A stretch of 64,000 nucleotides of DNA, taken from positions 248,001-312,000 of the forward strand of contig JADNRV010000004.1 of the NCBI GenBank assembly GCA_015499995.1, read 5' to 3'. Position 1 is the first letter of the stretch, and each line of letters opens with the position of its first letter. Made by a program: the position numbers and the translations under genes. Origin of the DNA: Flammula alnicola. Its lineage: Eukaryota; Basidiomycota; Agaricomycetes; Agaricales; Strophariaceae. The notes below the pieces were generated by a model. The model ran no database searches. It saw only the letters and a program-made list of their open reading frames with translations, and was not told where the DNA came from. This document shows positions 35,554-47,866 of the stretch, piece by piece.

Positions 35554-38500
35554 ATGCCAATATCGCCAGTTCACAAGACTGCAATAGAGGAGGTGATAAC
35601 AGCCATCCTAAATGTCGCAGCGCCGCGAGGCAAGCGTCAGTTAGCTGCGATGTTTATGGACTTGGTTGACCGGTCATCATGGCCAGAGTATTACGAGGTG
35701 AGTTCTAGTCGCGTTTCAACCTTAATGAAGGATTCATATCTCTTTCAGATTATCCCTGAACCTCGATGTTTGAAGAATATCCAATCTGGTGTGGCTAAAG
35801 GACGATATAAAGAGCCAAAGGACGTCTATACCGACCTTTCTCTTGTGTTTTGGAACGCGTTGTTTTACAATGAGGTCAATAGTCAAATAGCTATGGATGC
35901 GGAGACCCTCAAAGTGCGTGATTCGAACACGATATTCAGCCCAAAATGTTGAGGTCATTACTCAGAATGTGTTAGAAACCGAGTGGAAGAAACGAACAGT
36001 GCTCCCAATACCTCGCGCCTCTCCACCCCCTTCCTCAGCACAGAAAGTGCATGGAGTAGTCCCCGAAGCTCCTGGAAACCGAGTAGAAATGAAGGAAGAA
36101 CCAGCAGCAACAACGCCGGCCCCCCCTACACCGGCACCTCCCATCCCGGCTGCCTTGCCAGCACCAGCTGTTCCTGCACGTACCGCCACGCCAGCGAATC
36201 AGAACCGCCCTGCTCCCATCGCAAGTACCAGCACTTCCAATTACGCGTATGCGAAGCCAGTTGCAATCCGGCCTAAATCTGCCCAACGCCAGGCAACACC
36301 TGATATGGATGTAGACGTGGTCTCTCCCGAATCGGATGGGCTAGACGAAGATGCTGGGGCCTTCCAAGCGGAGCGAGATCCCCAGAGCGAGGAGATTGTA
36401 AAACAGCTGGAGAAAGGTTTGCCGAAATGGTCTGGGTTCGGGGAGGAAGGGTGGATGAACGAGGTTAATCCTGTGAGTCGCTTTGCCGTGTTTCGACGCA
36501 TACATTCAAACCCCAGATTTAGGAACGATATTCGGACATCGTACACGCCATCAAAGGCTATAAGGATATCATGTACGTCGCTCTGGTAATGCCATGCCCT
36601 GCGATGCTAACTGTCCTTGACAGTGGAAACCGACTTGCAGTGTGTCTGGAAGTCGTACCGGAAGAATCACCAATTACACTCAATCTTTCAAGTACAACGC
36701 CAATCTCCCTAAAGCAGATCGAGGTATGTAATTACCAGGATCTATATGAACCCATGCATATCTTTCTCCTTCAGACACGGGCGAGACACAAGATGTACAA
36801 GAGTTCTAAAGAATTCGATCTCGACATGGTTCGTCTATTTGAGAAGGCGCGTCGGTGGCACGAGCCGGGTACCGAAGCATATGGGCGAACGCTTCTTCTA
36901 CAGGTATTGTATCAGTCCATCTAAATATGATATACACCCACATTCAAATCCCACCAGCGTCTGTACCAAGCGATTACATCACCAAATCCTCCCGCCGCGC
37001 CCTACATTTCTTCGACGAACTTTGCATCCTTGAGAGCTGGTCCAGGCAATGTCAAACCTGTACATGGATCTGACGGCGAAGGGGTACCAAACGTCACGAC
37101 CCATCGCGTCCTCACACGAGATCGAACCTTTGTGGATGAGGTGAATTATAAAGGATGGAAGATCAAGTTGGCAGACTGGGTGCATCTGAGCAATCCGGAT
37201 GACCCGAGTCGGCCTATAATCGGCCAGGTGTTCAGGTGTTGGGTCTCAGATGAGATGTGAGTGATTGGCCAGCAGCGTGTGTTTTCTATAGCTGAGACTT
37301 TCTACAGCGAGAAGAAAGGACAGCCTGGAATTACAGTCTCGTGGTATTACAGACCCGAACAGGTCGGTGCTTTGTTATCGTAGTGCATCTATTCGAAGCT
37401 AATGGATACCCCTCTCTAGACATATCACCCGGCGAACAGGCAGTTTTGGGAGGGGGAGGTATTCAAAACAAGTACGTAAATCAATCTATCTGTTAGGGAC
37501 AGACGTATATGAGGACATGTCGGCTAACGCATGTGCCTCTCGTGCCAGGTCATTTCGCAGACCATCCGGTAGAGGATATCATCGAGAAAATCGCTTGCCA
37601 GTTTACAGCTCGACACATCCGTGGGCGGCCTCGGCCACCGTTCTGGTATGTCGGGTTTCCGCTGTACGTCTGCGACTCGCGATACAACGACCGCGACCGC
37701 GTATTTGTCAGAATCAAGAACTGGAACTCGTGCGTGCCTGAAGAGGTCAGACAGAGTACCGAGTTTATGCCGATCTACCCGTTTGAGAGAACGGTGTACC
37801 CGGTGAGACTGCCGAGTCCATTCTTAGTCAAAGGCGCTGGAAAGGGGGCTGCGAAAGGACCCGGGGGGATTGTCAGCGCTGTTTCCGAACAGGTGGATGG
37901 TTCGGGTGATGCTGATGGAGCGAAGAAGAGATACCGCAGTGAGGGGCCACCTAAGAATCCTTCTAGTGCTGGTGTTGCCCCGCCGACTTCGATGCCATAT
38001 CAATCACAGCACACGACGTACATTCAACCGCACATCGCTCAGCGTGTTTCTGGGCCTGATAGATCGGTGGTGGCGGCAGCTGGGGGTCTAGCGGCAATTG
38101 GAGGTCCAGCGCAAGTAGAGAAGCTTTCTCCAGAAACAGGTGAGTGCATCTCACTGATGGAAGTGTTTTGCATTGGGATGCGCCGAGACTCTGTCGTCGG
38201 TTTCGGTTCATTCCTACCCTTTTATCCAGCTTCTAATCGACACCGTGTTAACCACTTTTTTTAATAGCGAAACTGTTTGATCGTGACCCAGATACGAATG
38301 AGGTTTTGTGGTTTGCAGCGCCACCATCGAACCTTCCCCATGCGAAAGGTCCGCGGCATAGTCTTGCGTATCTGCAGTTCCTGGCTGCGAAACGCAAGAG
38401 AGAGTCGGACCAGGGAGCGGTCGATGGAATGAATCTTGATGGCGATGCGGCCGGCCAGCCGAAGCGAGCTCGTATGTCTGTTCCTCCAACGGTCACAGAA

Positions 38501-38554
38501 ACGACGATACGGGTGTTGAAGGAGATGTCGGTCGACGGATTGATAACCCTCTGA
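35554..38554 (+). CDS. RSC1: Bromodomain and BAH protein, RSC1/RSC2-like chromatin remodelling subunit
   Basis: Nuclear subunit of an RSC/SWI-SNF-type remodeller that reads acetylated histones. Exons 35554..35697, 35749..35913, 35966..36472, 36523..36572, 36624..36723, 36775..36903, 36958..37256, 37308..37362, 37420..37471, 37549..38139 and 38268..38554 give 792 residues. Bromodomain 1 (about 5-110) has WPEYYEIIPEPRCLKNIQ and FWNALFYNEVNSQ, with the usual Asn. A Pro/Ala-rich acidic linker follows. Bromodomain 2 (about 266-375) has PISLKQIETRARHKMYKSSKEFDLDMVRLFEKARRWHEPGTEAY, in which the acetyl-lysine-binding Asn position appears to be His. A BAH domain (about 419-560) starts FVDEVNYKGWKIKLADWVHL and contains ISWYYRPEQ-like VSWYYRPEQTYHPANRQFWEGEVFKT. 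The C-terminal part includes LWFAAPPSN and a basic KRARM patch. Whether it is closer to Rsc1 or Rsc2 cannot be told. Confidence 0.9.
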
Positions 38555-39554
38555 CATCAGTGAATATTTTAGGGTGAAATTACCTTAATATGTACGTCTA
38601 ATTTTGTCCTTCCGCCCTTATTGATGATTTTCGTTGGGAAAGGTGTGTCGCGGTTGAGTTGGATGCTTTTCTCTCGAATAGAGATTGGAGAGTAGTTAAC
38701 TGAGATCGGACAGCACTCCATTCTCCGATTCTTTTTGGATGAGTGATACTTATGCACTGAGGTTTCATCAGTCAGGCAGGACGTTCATTCCTCGTGTTAT
38801 GTCGGATTACATTTCAAGATTGCAATCTCGCCATCACCACTCCTCCGGAGTCGATGGCATATGTTATGCTCTCCTACGGTTCGCGAATCGCCATCGCCTC
38901 AGGCTCAACTTTCAACAGCACTACAAATACTGTCGCAGGTGTTCCGCCACCATGGTCGTGCGGCTGCCAACAGCCTCAAAGGCTTAATTATCATCGGTCT
39001 GGATTGAGGACAGTAGTGTTGAGCGGTTGTAACCATCCTCTTCCTGTTCGAGATGTTTTGGCAACCTCGCTGAGTTGTGAAATGGTTTCAGCTTCCTACT
39101 TTGCCTCGTGTGTCAGCGCCAGTCCGGACCCCTGTCGGACCCTGCCCGACAATCTGTCCGGTTTTTTTCTTTGGACAGCGATATTTGATTTTCCAAATCT
39201 CTTTCTGGATTCTGGAAATGCTCCCGCCCAAGAACCTCTACGAACTCGTCTCACGGGCTCCCACAGCCCACAGGCCTTATGTTCGATTAATCCAGGATTA
39301 TCGTTTGGATCCGAGCTGAGCGCTGAACTCTAGCCTCTCCGAGGTATCCTTCTCTATGAAAGAACTCTCTCCTCGTGGTTCGCATGGAATATGGGAGAAA
39401 GCTGCCAAGCATGCATACATACGGGATCACCTGTTGAATCGGACGGTGCCGGTACAGCCTTGCCGTGTATCTGCGTATGGAACACAGAAGCGCCCACTTG
39501 GGATGACAGATCTCGATTAATCACCGATCTTTCCACCACGCTAACCTCGCACGT
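38555..39554. other. Interval with one unexplained short frame
   Basis: No gene was recognised. A plus-strand frame at about 39077-39319 ends in a compact, non-repetitive stretch (MLPPKNLYELVSRAPTAHRP...) preceded by a hydrophobic run, and an acceptor-like TTTCAG precedes it. It might be the last exon of a small gene, but no first exon was found. The right end is the promoter region of the next gene. Confidence 0.35.
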
Positions 39555-39561
39555 TATATAT
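39555..39561 (+). promoter_or_regulatory. TATA-like box of the membrane-protein gene
   Basis: TATATAT 100 nt upstream of the start codon at 39655, followed by a pyrimidine-rich leader (CTCCTTCTTCTTCGG, CTTTATCTTCCCTTTCCC) typical of fungal promoters. Confidence 0.45.
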
Positions 39562-39654
39562 CGCGGCTTTCGTTTATCAGGACGCTCCTTCTTCTTCGGA
39601 ACCCTTTATCTTCCCTTTCCCGCCGCGCAATTCCAGCGCAGACTTTCCGACACG

Positions 39655-41351
39655 ATGCTCTCGACCGCTTTCTCGATACTCGTGGGTTCAGCGACTCTGG
39701 CAAAGGGGATGCTCCTGGAATCGCGGGCAGCTCAGTCACAAGCAGTGTGCTCTACGTCGTTCGCTTGGATGGACAATTCCAAGGGTGTTTCGCCTTGCCA
39801 AGTCGCAGCGTCTGTGGATGCTCTGTGCAACAACGGCAGTAAGTAGCAACTTATACTCGATTGAGTCTCCCGAATTTAAACAGCAGGTCAGACTGGGTCC
39901 TCCAAGCCTTGAATGCATCCGTGACATACACTAATCCGGCTGGCTCATTGGCTTCTCTCTGCACATGGTACGTTCTCTCTGAGTGTCTCTGGAGTATCCT
40001 GTTATTGACAAATTCAAAAGTTCGTGGGCATCTTACAATCTCCTCAGCGCCTGTATTGCCTGTCAAGGATTTCCGGAGCAAACTCCACAGTGCGCACATT
40101 TTCTTTTGGTTCTATCACGCATAAGGCTCAAGCTATGTGTCGGAAAGATGGACAGTTTATTCAGTCGGTTGTGCAGGACAATTAACGAACACGTAAGTAG
40201 TAAGCTTTCTCTACCTTTTGTTAGTTGATCTAAGCTGTGTCTTAGATTCTTTCCTTCCAACCTCACACTCACTCCAGATGTAGCGATCCCAGCGTGGGCT
40301 CAAGGAGATCGTGAGTTGAAAACTCTCCCATTATGACCATGTTTCTCAACCATAACTTAGCTACTAAATGGCCCAACGGGAAATTCGATGCTACAGAAGC
40401 CCAACAGATTGCCTCGGAAGGTACGTCCAACAGAAATTTCCGAGGAAGTCTTAAATATATCGGTGACTTGCAGGGCATCCTGACTTTGTTGGCGGTACTT
40501 CTACTGCTCCCAAGAAGTCTAAGAATGTTGGAGCCATTGTAGGCGGTGTCATTGGAGGTGTCGTTGTAATCGGTGTTGCGGCCGCCATTGCGCTTTACAT
40601 GATACGCCGCCAACGACAGGCTGTTCAATCTAAAGCTGCTCCTCCAGGTGATATGCCGGGACATATGCGGTCGCTGTCTGACTTGTCCACAGCCTCCAAC
40701 GTGAAATATACAAGCTTATCATCAAATGCGTTGACGACGAACCCTCCTACGAGTCCTACCATCATGACGCACAATACGAGCGTACGATCTGTCCCATATA
40801 TGAGTTCGGTTGTTGCTAGCACTGCGCCCTATGGCACTGCCACACCACCACCAGGTCCCGCTCGGCAGATATCGCCTCCGCCTGTTCCCGCCAACCGCGA
40901 GGACCACATTGAACCTTATACGTTACCCCCGACAGTCGATAACCCCGATAGGAAGCAGTCCAATGGTGCCTATGTAGTTTACGACCCTCCAAGCGCTCCT
41001 CCTCCTATGCGCATGGAAATCAGCCGTCCTCAGACACCCACGGCAAGGGCGCGCTACAATCCCCCTGCCTACACGGAATCATCACCAGGAGGCTCATCTT
41101 CACAGCGTACGCCGCATCGTGGAAAGCAACCATCGACCGACTCCCAGCATTCCCTGACCTCAAGCAGACCAGACCACAGTCCTAACGCGAGCGGTTCTGG
41201 TATGGCAAACTTAGTCGGCCAAGTGGGAGCGATCAATTCACCCCCTCGTGAGGAGTCGAGGCCCTCAGGACACGGCCGTCAAGTTAGCGCATCGCGGGAT
41301 GAAAAACGCCGACCCCCGGAAGAGGGCTTCAGCGCCAGTGACATCGCTTAA
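39655..41351 (+). CDS. Single-pass membrane protein with signal peptide (Mid2-like architecture)
   Basis: Exons 39655..39842, 39887..39967, 40021..40089, 40148..40192, 40246..40310, 40361..40420 and 40474..41351 give 461 residues. An N-terminal hydrophobic segment (about 3-20) fits a signal peptide. The ectodomain (to about 185) has paired cysteines (CSTSFAW, CQVAASVDALC, SLCTC, LLSACIACQG, SVGCAGQL) and the motif IPAWAQGDPTKWPNGKFDATEAQ, common in basidiomycete proteins of this type. One transmembrane helix follows at about 188-210 (VGAIVGGVIGGVVVIGVAAAIAL) with a stop-transfer RRQRQ. The cytoplasmic tail is long, Ser/Pro-rich, and carries a PPAY motif that could bind WW domains. Such proteins are often proposed as wall-stress sensors, which is inference. 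The junction between exons 1 and 2 is the least certain splice. Confidence 0.82.
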
Positions 41352-43588
41352 ACGACTGTCTTTCTCTTCTAACATATTGCTACCTTTCTGGACTTATTCT
41401 GTGTTCCTCAGATTGACTGACCTTCATTTTATCAGTGTATAACGAGATGTTTGTTTGTACAACGAAATGTATGTATGACTAAACACAATACGTCGACGCT
41501 ACGATACGATACGCATATACATACTGTACGCCAGAAGAGTTGGTTGTCGCTGATTGAGATGAATAATTTACTCATCGAGGCACTCATAATAATAGATTCT
41601 ATATATTCTTTGGTCCAGAACCAAGCCACCAATGTGACACTTGGCATGAGATGAGAAGACTTGATGAATGAAAACAGCTGACCCATATCGCGCTCGGCAG
41701 CATACCGGCAGTTAGTTCACTATCTCCTAACCCAATCCTAACCATGCGATTTGTTCGTGAAGACAGACGCATTCGGAGCTTCGGGTAGACAGGAAAATGA
41801 ATGCTGTGGCTATGTGCAAAAGATACTTCATTTACCAAAACTTATTACAATAATCTAGCCGAGATAAGGCACTGGGCGCCTACATCATGATAATTCTGAA
41901 GTGCGACAGTAGCCCCACCGTCTCCCCGCACGGCCAAACGCGCTCTGGCCCTCTGGGCAAACTCTCGGCGCGCCATCTCTCCGATTCCTTCGCCTTCCTT
42001 GGATGCTGGCTGATGCTGGCTACATATATCCCGATAACAATCGGATATCCACCAACCGAACCGCGTGCCCGCATTCAGTCTTAATATGTTTCATCATGTT
42101 CGTCCGTTGTACAAGGACTGAAGGAGCACATTCGGCCAGAACATGCCGCTTTCTTTACAAGCAAGCGCGGTGGATCGTGGAATCTAAAGTTCATTACAGG
42201 TAAGTCCTCTGGTGGTTGACAAAAGAGCAGGCCCACAAGGGTGGGAGAATTAATATCGGACTTGCTATGATAAGAAAGTTGATGCTTCTTGCATTCAAGA
42301 TTCCCCCGCGAAACAGATATACACTGACTTTCGATAGTTTGCGCGGGAACGCCGTATGCGAGAAGACCTATTTTATAACAACTTCTTAACGGAGCTGGTG
42401 AATTATCACCCCCCATCTCACGTCACATACGACTGAGGAGAATGGTCCCGAAACACTAGCTGTACTTTATGAATCCCCGAAATGAAATGAATCCTTTTTT
42501 AATTTATCGGTATCGAGAAAGAGGCGTCGGTCTGTGCAGGCTCCGTAAAGGTCTGTCATATTTGTCCAGCCGTAGAGACAATCATGAAGAATTGGTGGAT
42601 GACAATGCACTGTACTGATTATTTCTCAAGCTCTTCGTGAAGAAGCGTTTTTATCTGTCCATGTCGGTTAGGTCGGCTGAAGACGTCAATATAAGCTCAC
42701 GGACTCGGGTGACATACAATTATCGGAGAATGGCTGTCCATGAGGAATATGTTCCCAGAAGAATATCGCCGTAACTCTAAAGCTGTGAAGGCTTCCAGGA
42801 AGCACAAGGAAAATCCGCAGCAGCGATCTTTAGAACACAGACGGCCAACTTAATGGCGATCAAGGGCGTCAAAATATTTCACCGCCCTAAATTCCATCTT
42901 TCCGACAAGAGCAATATTACGCGAAGAGACGTACATCAGGATATCAGATATCATGATAACGCCCGCGACTAAAAGTGTCAAAGAACATCACCATCGAAGC
43001 CAGGAGAAGAGGGAATGTCCGGGATGCCTCGGTGCGAAGAACTTATCGGGAAGCCTGGGTGGGCGACAGTATTTTCTGCTGAAAAATCCCGATGTCGAAT
43101 CATAGAGCAGTACCGCCTCCTGCATCAAGGCGGAGACTTGGAAGTTTGCCAGAAAACAGGAGAATCCAAAACCTTGCGATGCAACTGAGCTAGAAGCTAT
43201 CTTCCGTTTTCTATTGACTGTGCTAGTGAAGACTGAGAGCAAAGGCTTGGAGTTTGGATGAAGGCCAGGTGTGTGGTGAAGTCAGAACAAGAATGTTGGG
43301 GTCCTGTTGGGGTCGCTGGATAAACCAAGCGATGTGTAGAATATAACAAACATTTTGGACCATATTAATGGCTCGTACGAGTTTCATTATTCAAAGAATT
43401 CTTCAACGACAAGAGTTGGAAGTTGCAGGTACATAGTGTGTTGTCAAAGTATTGGTTCAACTGAGTTCAACGTTCAACTTCGATTCGGATTAAAGGGCGA
43501 AATATGAGTCACGTGTCCATATTACATCAATCCGGACTCCGGAGCTCACTCCAACCTGAGTCAAACGACTTGAGTCGACAAGGCGAAT
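41352..43588. other. Long interval without a recognisable gene
   Basis: About 2.2 kb with only short unsupported frames (longest 42081-42416 -, 111 codons). No coding family, tRNA or repeat was recognised. Confidence 0.5.
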
Positions 43589-43595
43589 TATAAAA
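43589..43595 (+). promoter_or_regulatory. TATA box of the MYND gene
   Basis: TATAAAA, about 30 nt before a pyrimidine-rich leader and about 80-100 nt before the first ATGs. It is the best TATA match in the window. Confidence 0.5.
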
Positions 43596-43878
43596 CCGGT
43601 TCCTTCGACATTCGTTGTCGGCACATGTACATTTTTACCTCGTATTGAACTTCTTGTTATCTCAGTAAAAATGTATCAGCATAAAACATTGTGATGAAGC
43701 GATCGTCACCCGAGTGCCTTCAATCAAAATTACGAAAGAACCAGTGAAACAGACTCTTACTACAGAGTCAGGGTGGTTTTTGACATTTCAACTGGGGCGA
43801 CCAACTGCACTTTGTCGTCTTCCCACTCAGGGTGCTCAACTGCTTTTCACTTTTGCAACTCCAAAAAGGTTCAACATG

Positions 43879-45658
43879 TTGGCGGAGGATGCCTACTGGG
43901 GAAGCGATATCAATAGCTCAGCATTCAGGGCGCTTTTGAAGGGAATAGACAGAGACGTTGCAGGTAAATGGCCAGAATACTGGGCTGAGGACGGTCTTCT
44001 AGGCGATCTATATGACGAAATCACTGGCAGTCCCCTCCACTCAAACCCACCTGCAAATATAGTGCGTACTTCGTCTCTTCATCGTCAAAACACCCTATTG
44101 ACGGTTTTGATGCATACTTAGATCGACTGTGTAAACGTCTACGCGCAGTGTTTAGATTTCATTCATCGTTATCCCAACAAGACCGACGAGGGGCATATTG
44201 GATCTTTGCGCCAGGTCTTGAAGGAACATCCTAGGGATATATTGCGTGAGATCTGGAGGGCGTTCGAATCCGTGCATCCATTCCGCCCTCCGCCTTTACG
44301 ACAGTCTTTGATCTTAGCAGCCCAAAAGTATTTGTTGGCTTTATTCAGTCTGAGTGAAGAATCAGACCACGACCCAATAGATTGGGACAACCTCCCTGAG
44401 GACTTTTTTGATGATGATGATGTGGCAGACCAGAGCGCTTCGCCTTATGAACGGCTACGGTACGTCAATGATCTCCGACCCCCAGCACTATACTTTTATG
44501 CTGAAACTACATCTTTCCTCGTAGAGATCTTTTCCTAACCTCTTTCACATTCTCCATCTTGTATCATTGTTTCCTCTTTTCTGAATCGGACTCTGCCCGT
44601 AGGGAAAACCTCATATTACAAGAGATGTTATCCAAACTCGACGTGGATGGCGCCGCTGCCGATGGTTGGGAGGGCTATTACAAGGCGGACTTGGGATACT
44701 CTCGAGCAAGCCGCCAATTTCAAGTCCTGTTGAAAAGCCCCATCCCTCCCGATTGTCTACTCGATGTAGTTCGAGACTTCCGGTGCACTATGACTGGCCA
44801 TGCGTCACAGGCAATGTGGAACAAGGCCTTAAGTTCGTGCTTATCCATGTTGGGCAGTCTGGAGTCATTGTCGCAGAATATGGAACATGAGCGACTCATG
44901 GATTCCCTCCGAGAACCGAACGAGTTTATCCGGTATGGTTGATTTTATTTCTATATTGCACTCCTTGTTTATATGATTCTATATCTTCTTAGGGCATATT
45001 TCACTCAGAATTTTTGTGTTTCCAAGATCAGCGTCCTAAAAGATGTCATCCTCAATCACCACGGGGCAACATTGATACCTCTGAGCGCCATTTTGTCGGC
45101 CAAGAATCGCAGAGAAAAATGTGAGCTCACAAAAGTGCAGTCTCTGTTTAATTCAACTTAATTGAATGTTGGATTCCTTTGCATAGACCGGCTGATCGAA
45201 GACCTCTTTTTGATCGCTATCATAATCAGCGAGCTTGGTCCAGTCAAACGCTGGGACATCTCTCAGAAGGAATTCGGAGCGTTACTTGCAGAAAGCATGC
45301 GACCCGTCTGGAAGGATACCCTAGACACGCTTCGAGGGCTAGAAAGCGATTTCCCTCTCACAGAACATCCTATGGTCCCAGCGGTTATCGAACAATGGTC
45401 TCTTTTTGGCTCTACTATTGGCATCCAGCGCTTGGTTCACCCGCTCATCGGATGCTGCCACGCCGAATGCCCATTATTCATTGTCAAAACTAATCAACCG
45501 ATGGCTTTATGCAGTGGTTGTCACCAGGTGCAGTATTGCGGTGCGACTTGTCAACGCAGGTATGCCTTCTGATGTCAGTAGGAGAAGTTTCTAGTTTGAC
45601 TAACGCTTCACACAGTGATTGGAAATCGCACAAACCTCGTTGTCAAAAAGCGACATAA
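43879..45658 (+). CDS. MYND-type zinc-finger protein
   Basis: Exons 43879..44061, 44122..44459, 44603..44932, 44993..45120, 45187..45559 and 45616..45658 give 464 residues. Most of the protein is a helical, family-specific region without a known domain. The C-terminus is a MYND finger with the expected ligand pattern: CCHAEC, then ALCSGCHQVQYCGATCQRSDWKSHKPRC. MYND fingers bind proline-rich peptides in partner proteins; mushroom genomes carry many such genes of unknown role. The start is uncertain. The frame is open upstream to about 43666 without an ATG, and the two upstream ATGs (43671, 43694) are out of frame. I found no intron that fixes this, so the first in-frame ATG was used. Confidence 0.8.
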
Positions 45659-45850
45659 ATTCCAAGCCGGAGCTCTGAAGGCCTCAACTGGTAGAGAAGC
45701 CTTTCAGATAATGGCTACAATGGTCTTCTAAGTAAGAAGGCTCGTGGAACTGAAGAGAAATGGAGTTGTTTTGGGTTCTTTCTTTCCCCCGAAATCATGT
45801 ACATAACACTTCCTTGCAAACAGATATAAATTGATCATAATACAACAGTT

Positions 45851-46104
45851 TCAAGCTCCGTCAGCCCCTACAAGACGAAATGTCAGTCAGAGTCCGCGTC
45901 TCCAGATTGTGAAAGCACTAGACATACCAGATTCTTTCGTCCAATCTTCGTGACGCTTGATGTCCGCCTCCGTCACAGTGGGGCGCGTAGAGTCTAAAGA
46001 TTTCAGTCCGCCAGCTTGAGAGGTGGTTCAAGAAGCTCGTCAGAGCCAATATCCGACCACGATTTCTCTATGACGTCTGGGCCTACTGGTGAACAGGGTG
46101 TCAA
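45851..46104 (-). pseudogene. VPS4: VPS4 (AAA ATPase) 3'-end remnant
   Basis: On the minus strand the sequence reads like the C-terminus of fungal Vps4, the ATPase that disassembles ESCRT-III: LTPCSP, DVIEKSWSDIGSDELLEPPLK, KSLDSTRPTVTEADIKRHEDWTKES, an intron (GTATGT...TTGTAG) and the terminal GADGA. A small deletion at about 46016, between the LKLAD and LKSLDS parts, shifts the frame. No Walker motifs or AAA core could be found upstream, so this is a partial, dead copy. It sits between the MYND gene and another pseudogene. Confidence 0.7.
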
Positions 46105-46448
46105 TGTACAAATAAACCACCGCCCAAAGCGACGGTGCGCCTACCTACTTGAACTTAACGGTGAAAGCGTAAATGTCGCGGCACGTGATCGTTCTTGGGA
46201 CGCGTCTCGCGTTCGCTGTTCAGAACTTCTATTTCGGAATATCTCGGACTCTACGCCTGTAGATATAATTCAAATAGGAATGCATAATCTAGATACACGG
46301 TGAGAGGTGGGATAACTAGATTGGATTATTTTTTATTTCACCCAGAAGTGCTATTGAGCATACCTATATTATACAGTAAGAAAGATGAAAATATAGATAT
46401 GTTTACAGTTCTGCTAACTGCGCTCCTATATTTGTTCGGTAAATCTCA

Positions 46449-47866
46449 TTAGATTCCAGCACCTCCGGTGACCTCCAACGTGTGGCCAGAAACGTAAGAA
46501 GCGAGGGGAGAAGCCAAGCTAGTAAATCATGGTAAGCAGGCAAGAACTGGTCGTAAACGAGCCATACGTACAAAAGAACGGATCCAGCAGCATCCTCTGG
46601 AGTACCACCACGTCTCAGAGGGATAAAGGGGTATGCTTCGGGTTCTTGGGTGGTAGTAACGGGGCGCTGTGCGCCAGGGACACCGAGGGCGACTTTCTTG
46701 CCGTCAATCTCAATTGTCACACCAGCCTCTTTTGATGCAGTCAATCTATAAAAAATCGAGGTGCGTCAGAAAAAAGCCATAATCAAAGTTAGGATGACGA
46801 ATGACGCAATACCTACCGAGTATGAATCAATCCGAAGGCGACAGTATTGGCGCGGACACCAAAAGGACCCCATTCCTTCGCAATGGTCTTTGTCAGACCA
46901 AGCACTGCAGCCTTAGCAGCGGCGTAGTTAGCCTGGCCGACGTTTCCGTGCAGACCCGATGTTGAAGAGACTTGATGATGGATCGGTTTTCGCGTTGATC
47001 AGGCTACATCGCATGATAATACCAAGATGTGAATCTTGAGCGAATGTAACGTTCAATAAAATGGAGAGGAAAAGCGCACCTTGAGACGGAAGTAGGGAGC
47101 AGCTTGACGAATGAGGCGGAAGGGGGCCCGAACGTGAATCTTCATGATGATGTCGAAAGTCTCGTCAGGCGTAGTGTGCAGCATCTTGTCAAATGTGAAT
47201 CCGGCGTTGTTCACAATATGGTTGATTTTTCCAAACTTTCTATATCGCAGATGAGCGTAGCAATGAGATTCATTTTCGAGGTAGCGGAGAAACGAGGGAC
47301 TCACTGAACAGTGCATCCACGATCTTCTTTGGGAAGTCATCTGCGCCAACATCTCCAGCTACAGAGAGACCTCTCCACCAGCGGCTTTGATTTCATTTCC
47401 ACGGTTTCGAGACGCTTGGCGTCAATGCTGTATTGATGTATTGAGTGTCATGTTACAAGAAGAACATGGATATTCTACTCGCTGATGACAACTTAGCTCC
47501 TTCCTTGGCAAGAGGAGGGCGCAAGAGCGTCCGATACCCTGAGGAAAGTCACGATCAATAACAGCATGCCGTGAATTAATAGAACAGAGTTACCTGGCCA
47601 GCACCTGAAAAAACATAAAAGACAAGGTGTGGTCAGGCGAACGTTCTCACAACCACAGCACGAGATAAGGCTTCCAAGGCTTCCTTGGCCAGTGCGAAAT
47701 TCTGGTGCTCGTCATTTCTCCAGACTAATATCCCGCGCGACCCAAGCAACTCAAGCAGTAGGAAAAAAGTCGACCCACCAGTGATGATTGCTACCTCTCC
47801 AGCGAGCAGACCGCGTCCGTAGGTGTTAGTGATGTGTCCAGAGACTTGAGAAAGACGGTTAGACAT
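46449..47866 (-). pseudogene. Decayed short-chain dehydrogenase/reductase (3-oxoacyl reductase-like)
   Basis: SDR pieces appear in order on the minus strand: start MSNRLSQVSGHITNTYGRG, LAGEVAIITG, GAGQ-GIGR, LAKEGAK, DAKRLETV, NEIKAAGGEV, VAGDVGADDFPKKIVDA, KFGKINHIVNNAGFTFDKML, DIIMKIHVRAPF, STSGLHGNVGQANYAAAKAAVLGLTKTIAKEWGPFGVRANTVAFGLIHTR, IPLRRGGTPEDAAGSVLF and LASPLASYVSGHTLEVTGGAGI with a stop. The glycine-rich NAD(P) motif, NNAG and YxxxK are all recognisable. Neighbouring pieces lie in different frames at several points (near LAKEGAK, ETV/NEIK, GGEV/VAGD and the STSG segment), mostly consistent with loss of one base. Intron positions are kept. At least three independent breaks make function unlikely unless the assembly is faulty. 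Confidence 0.8.
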
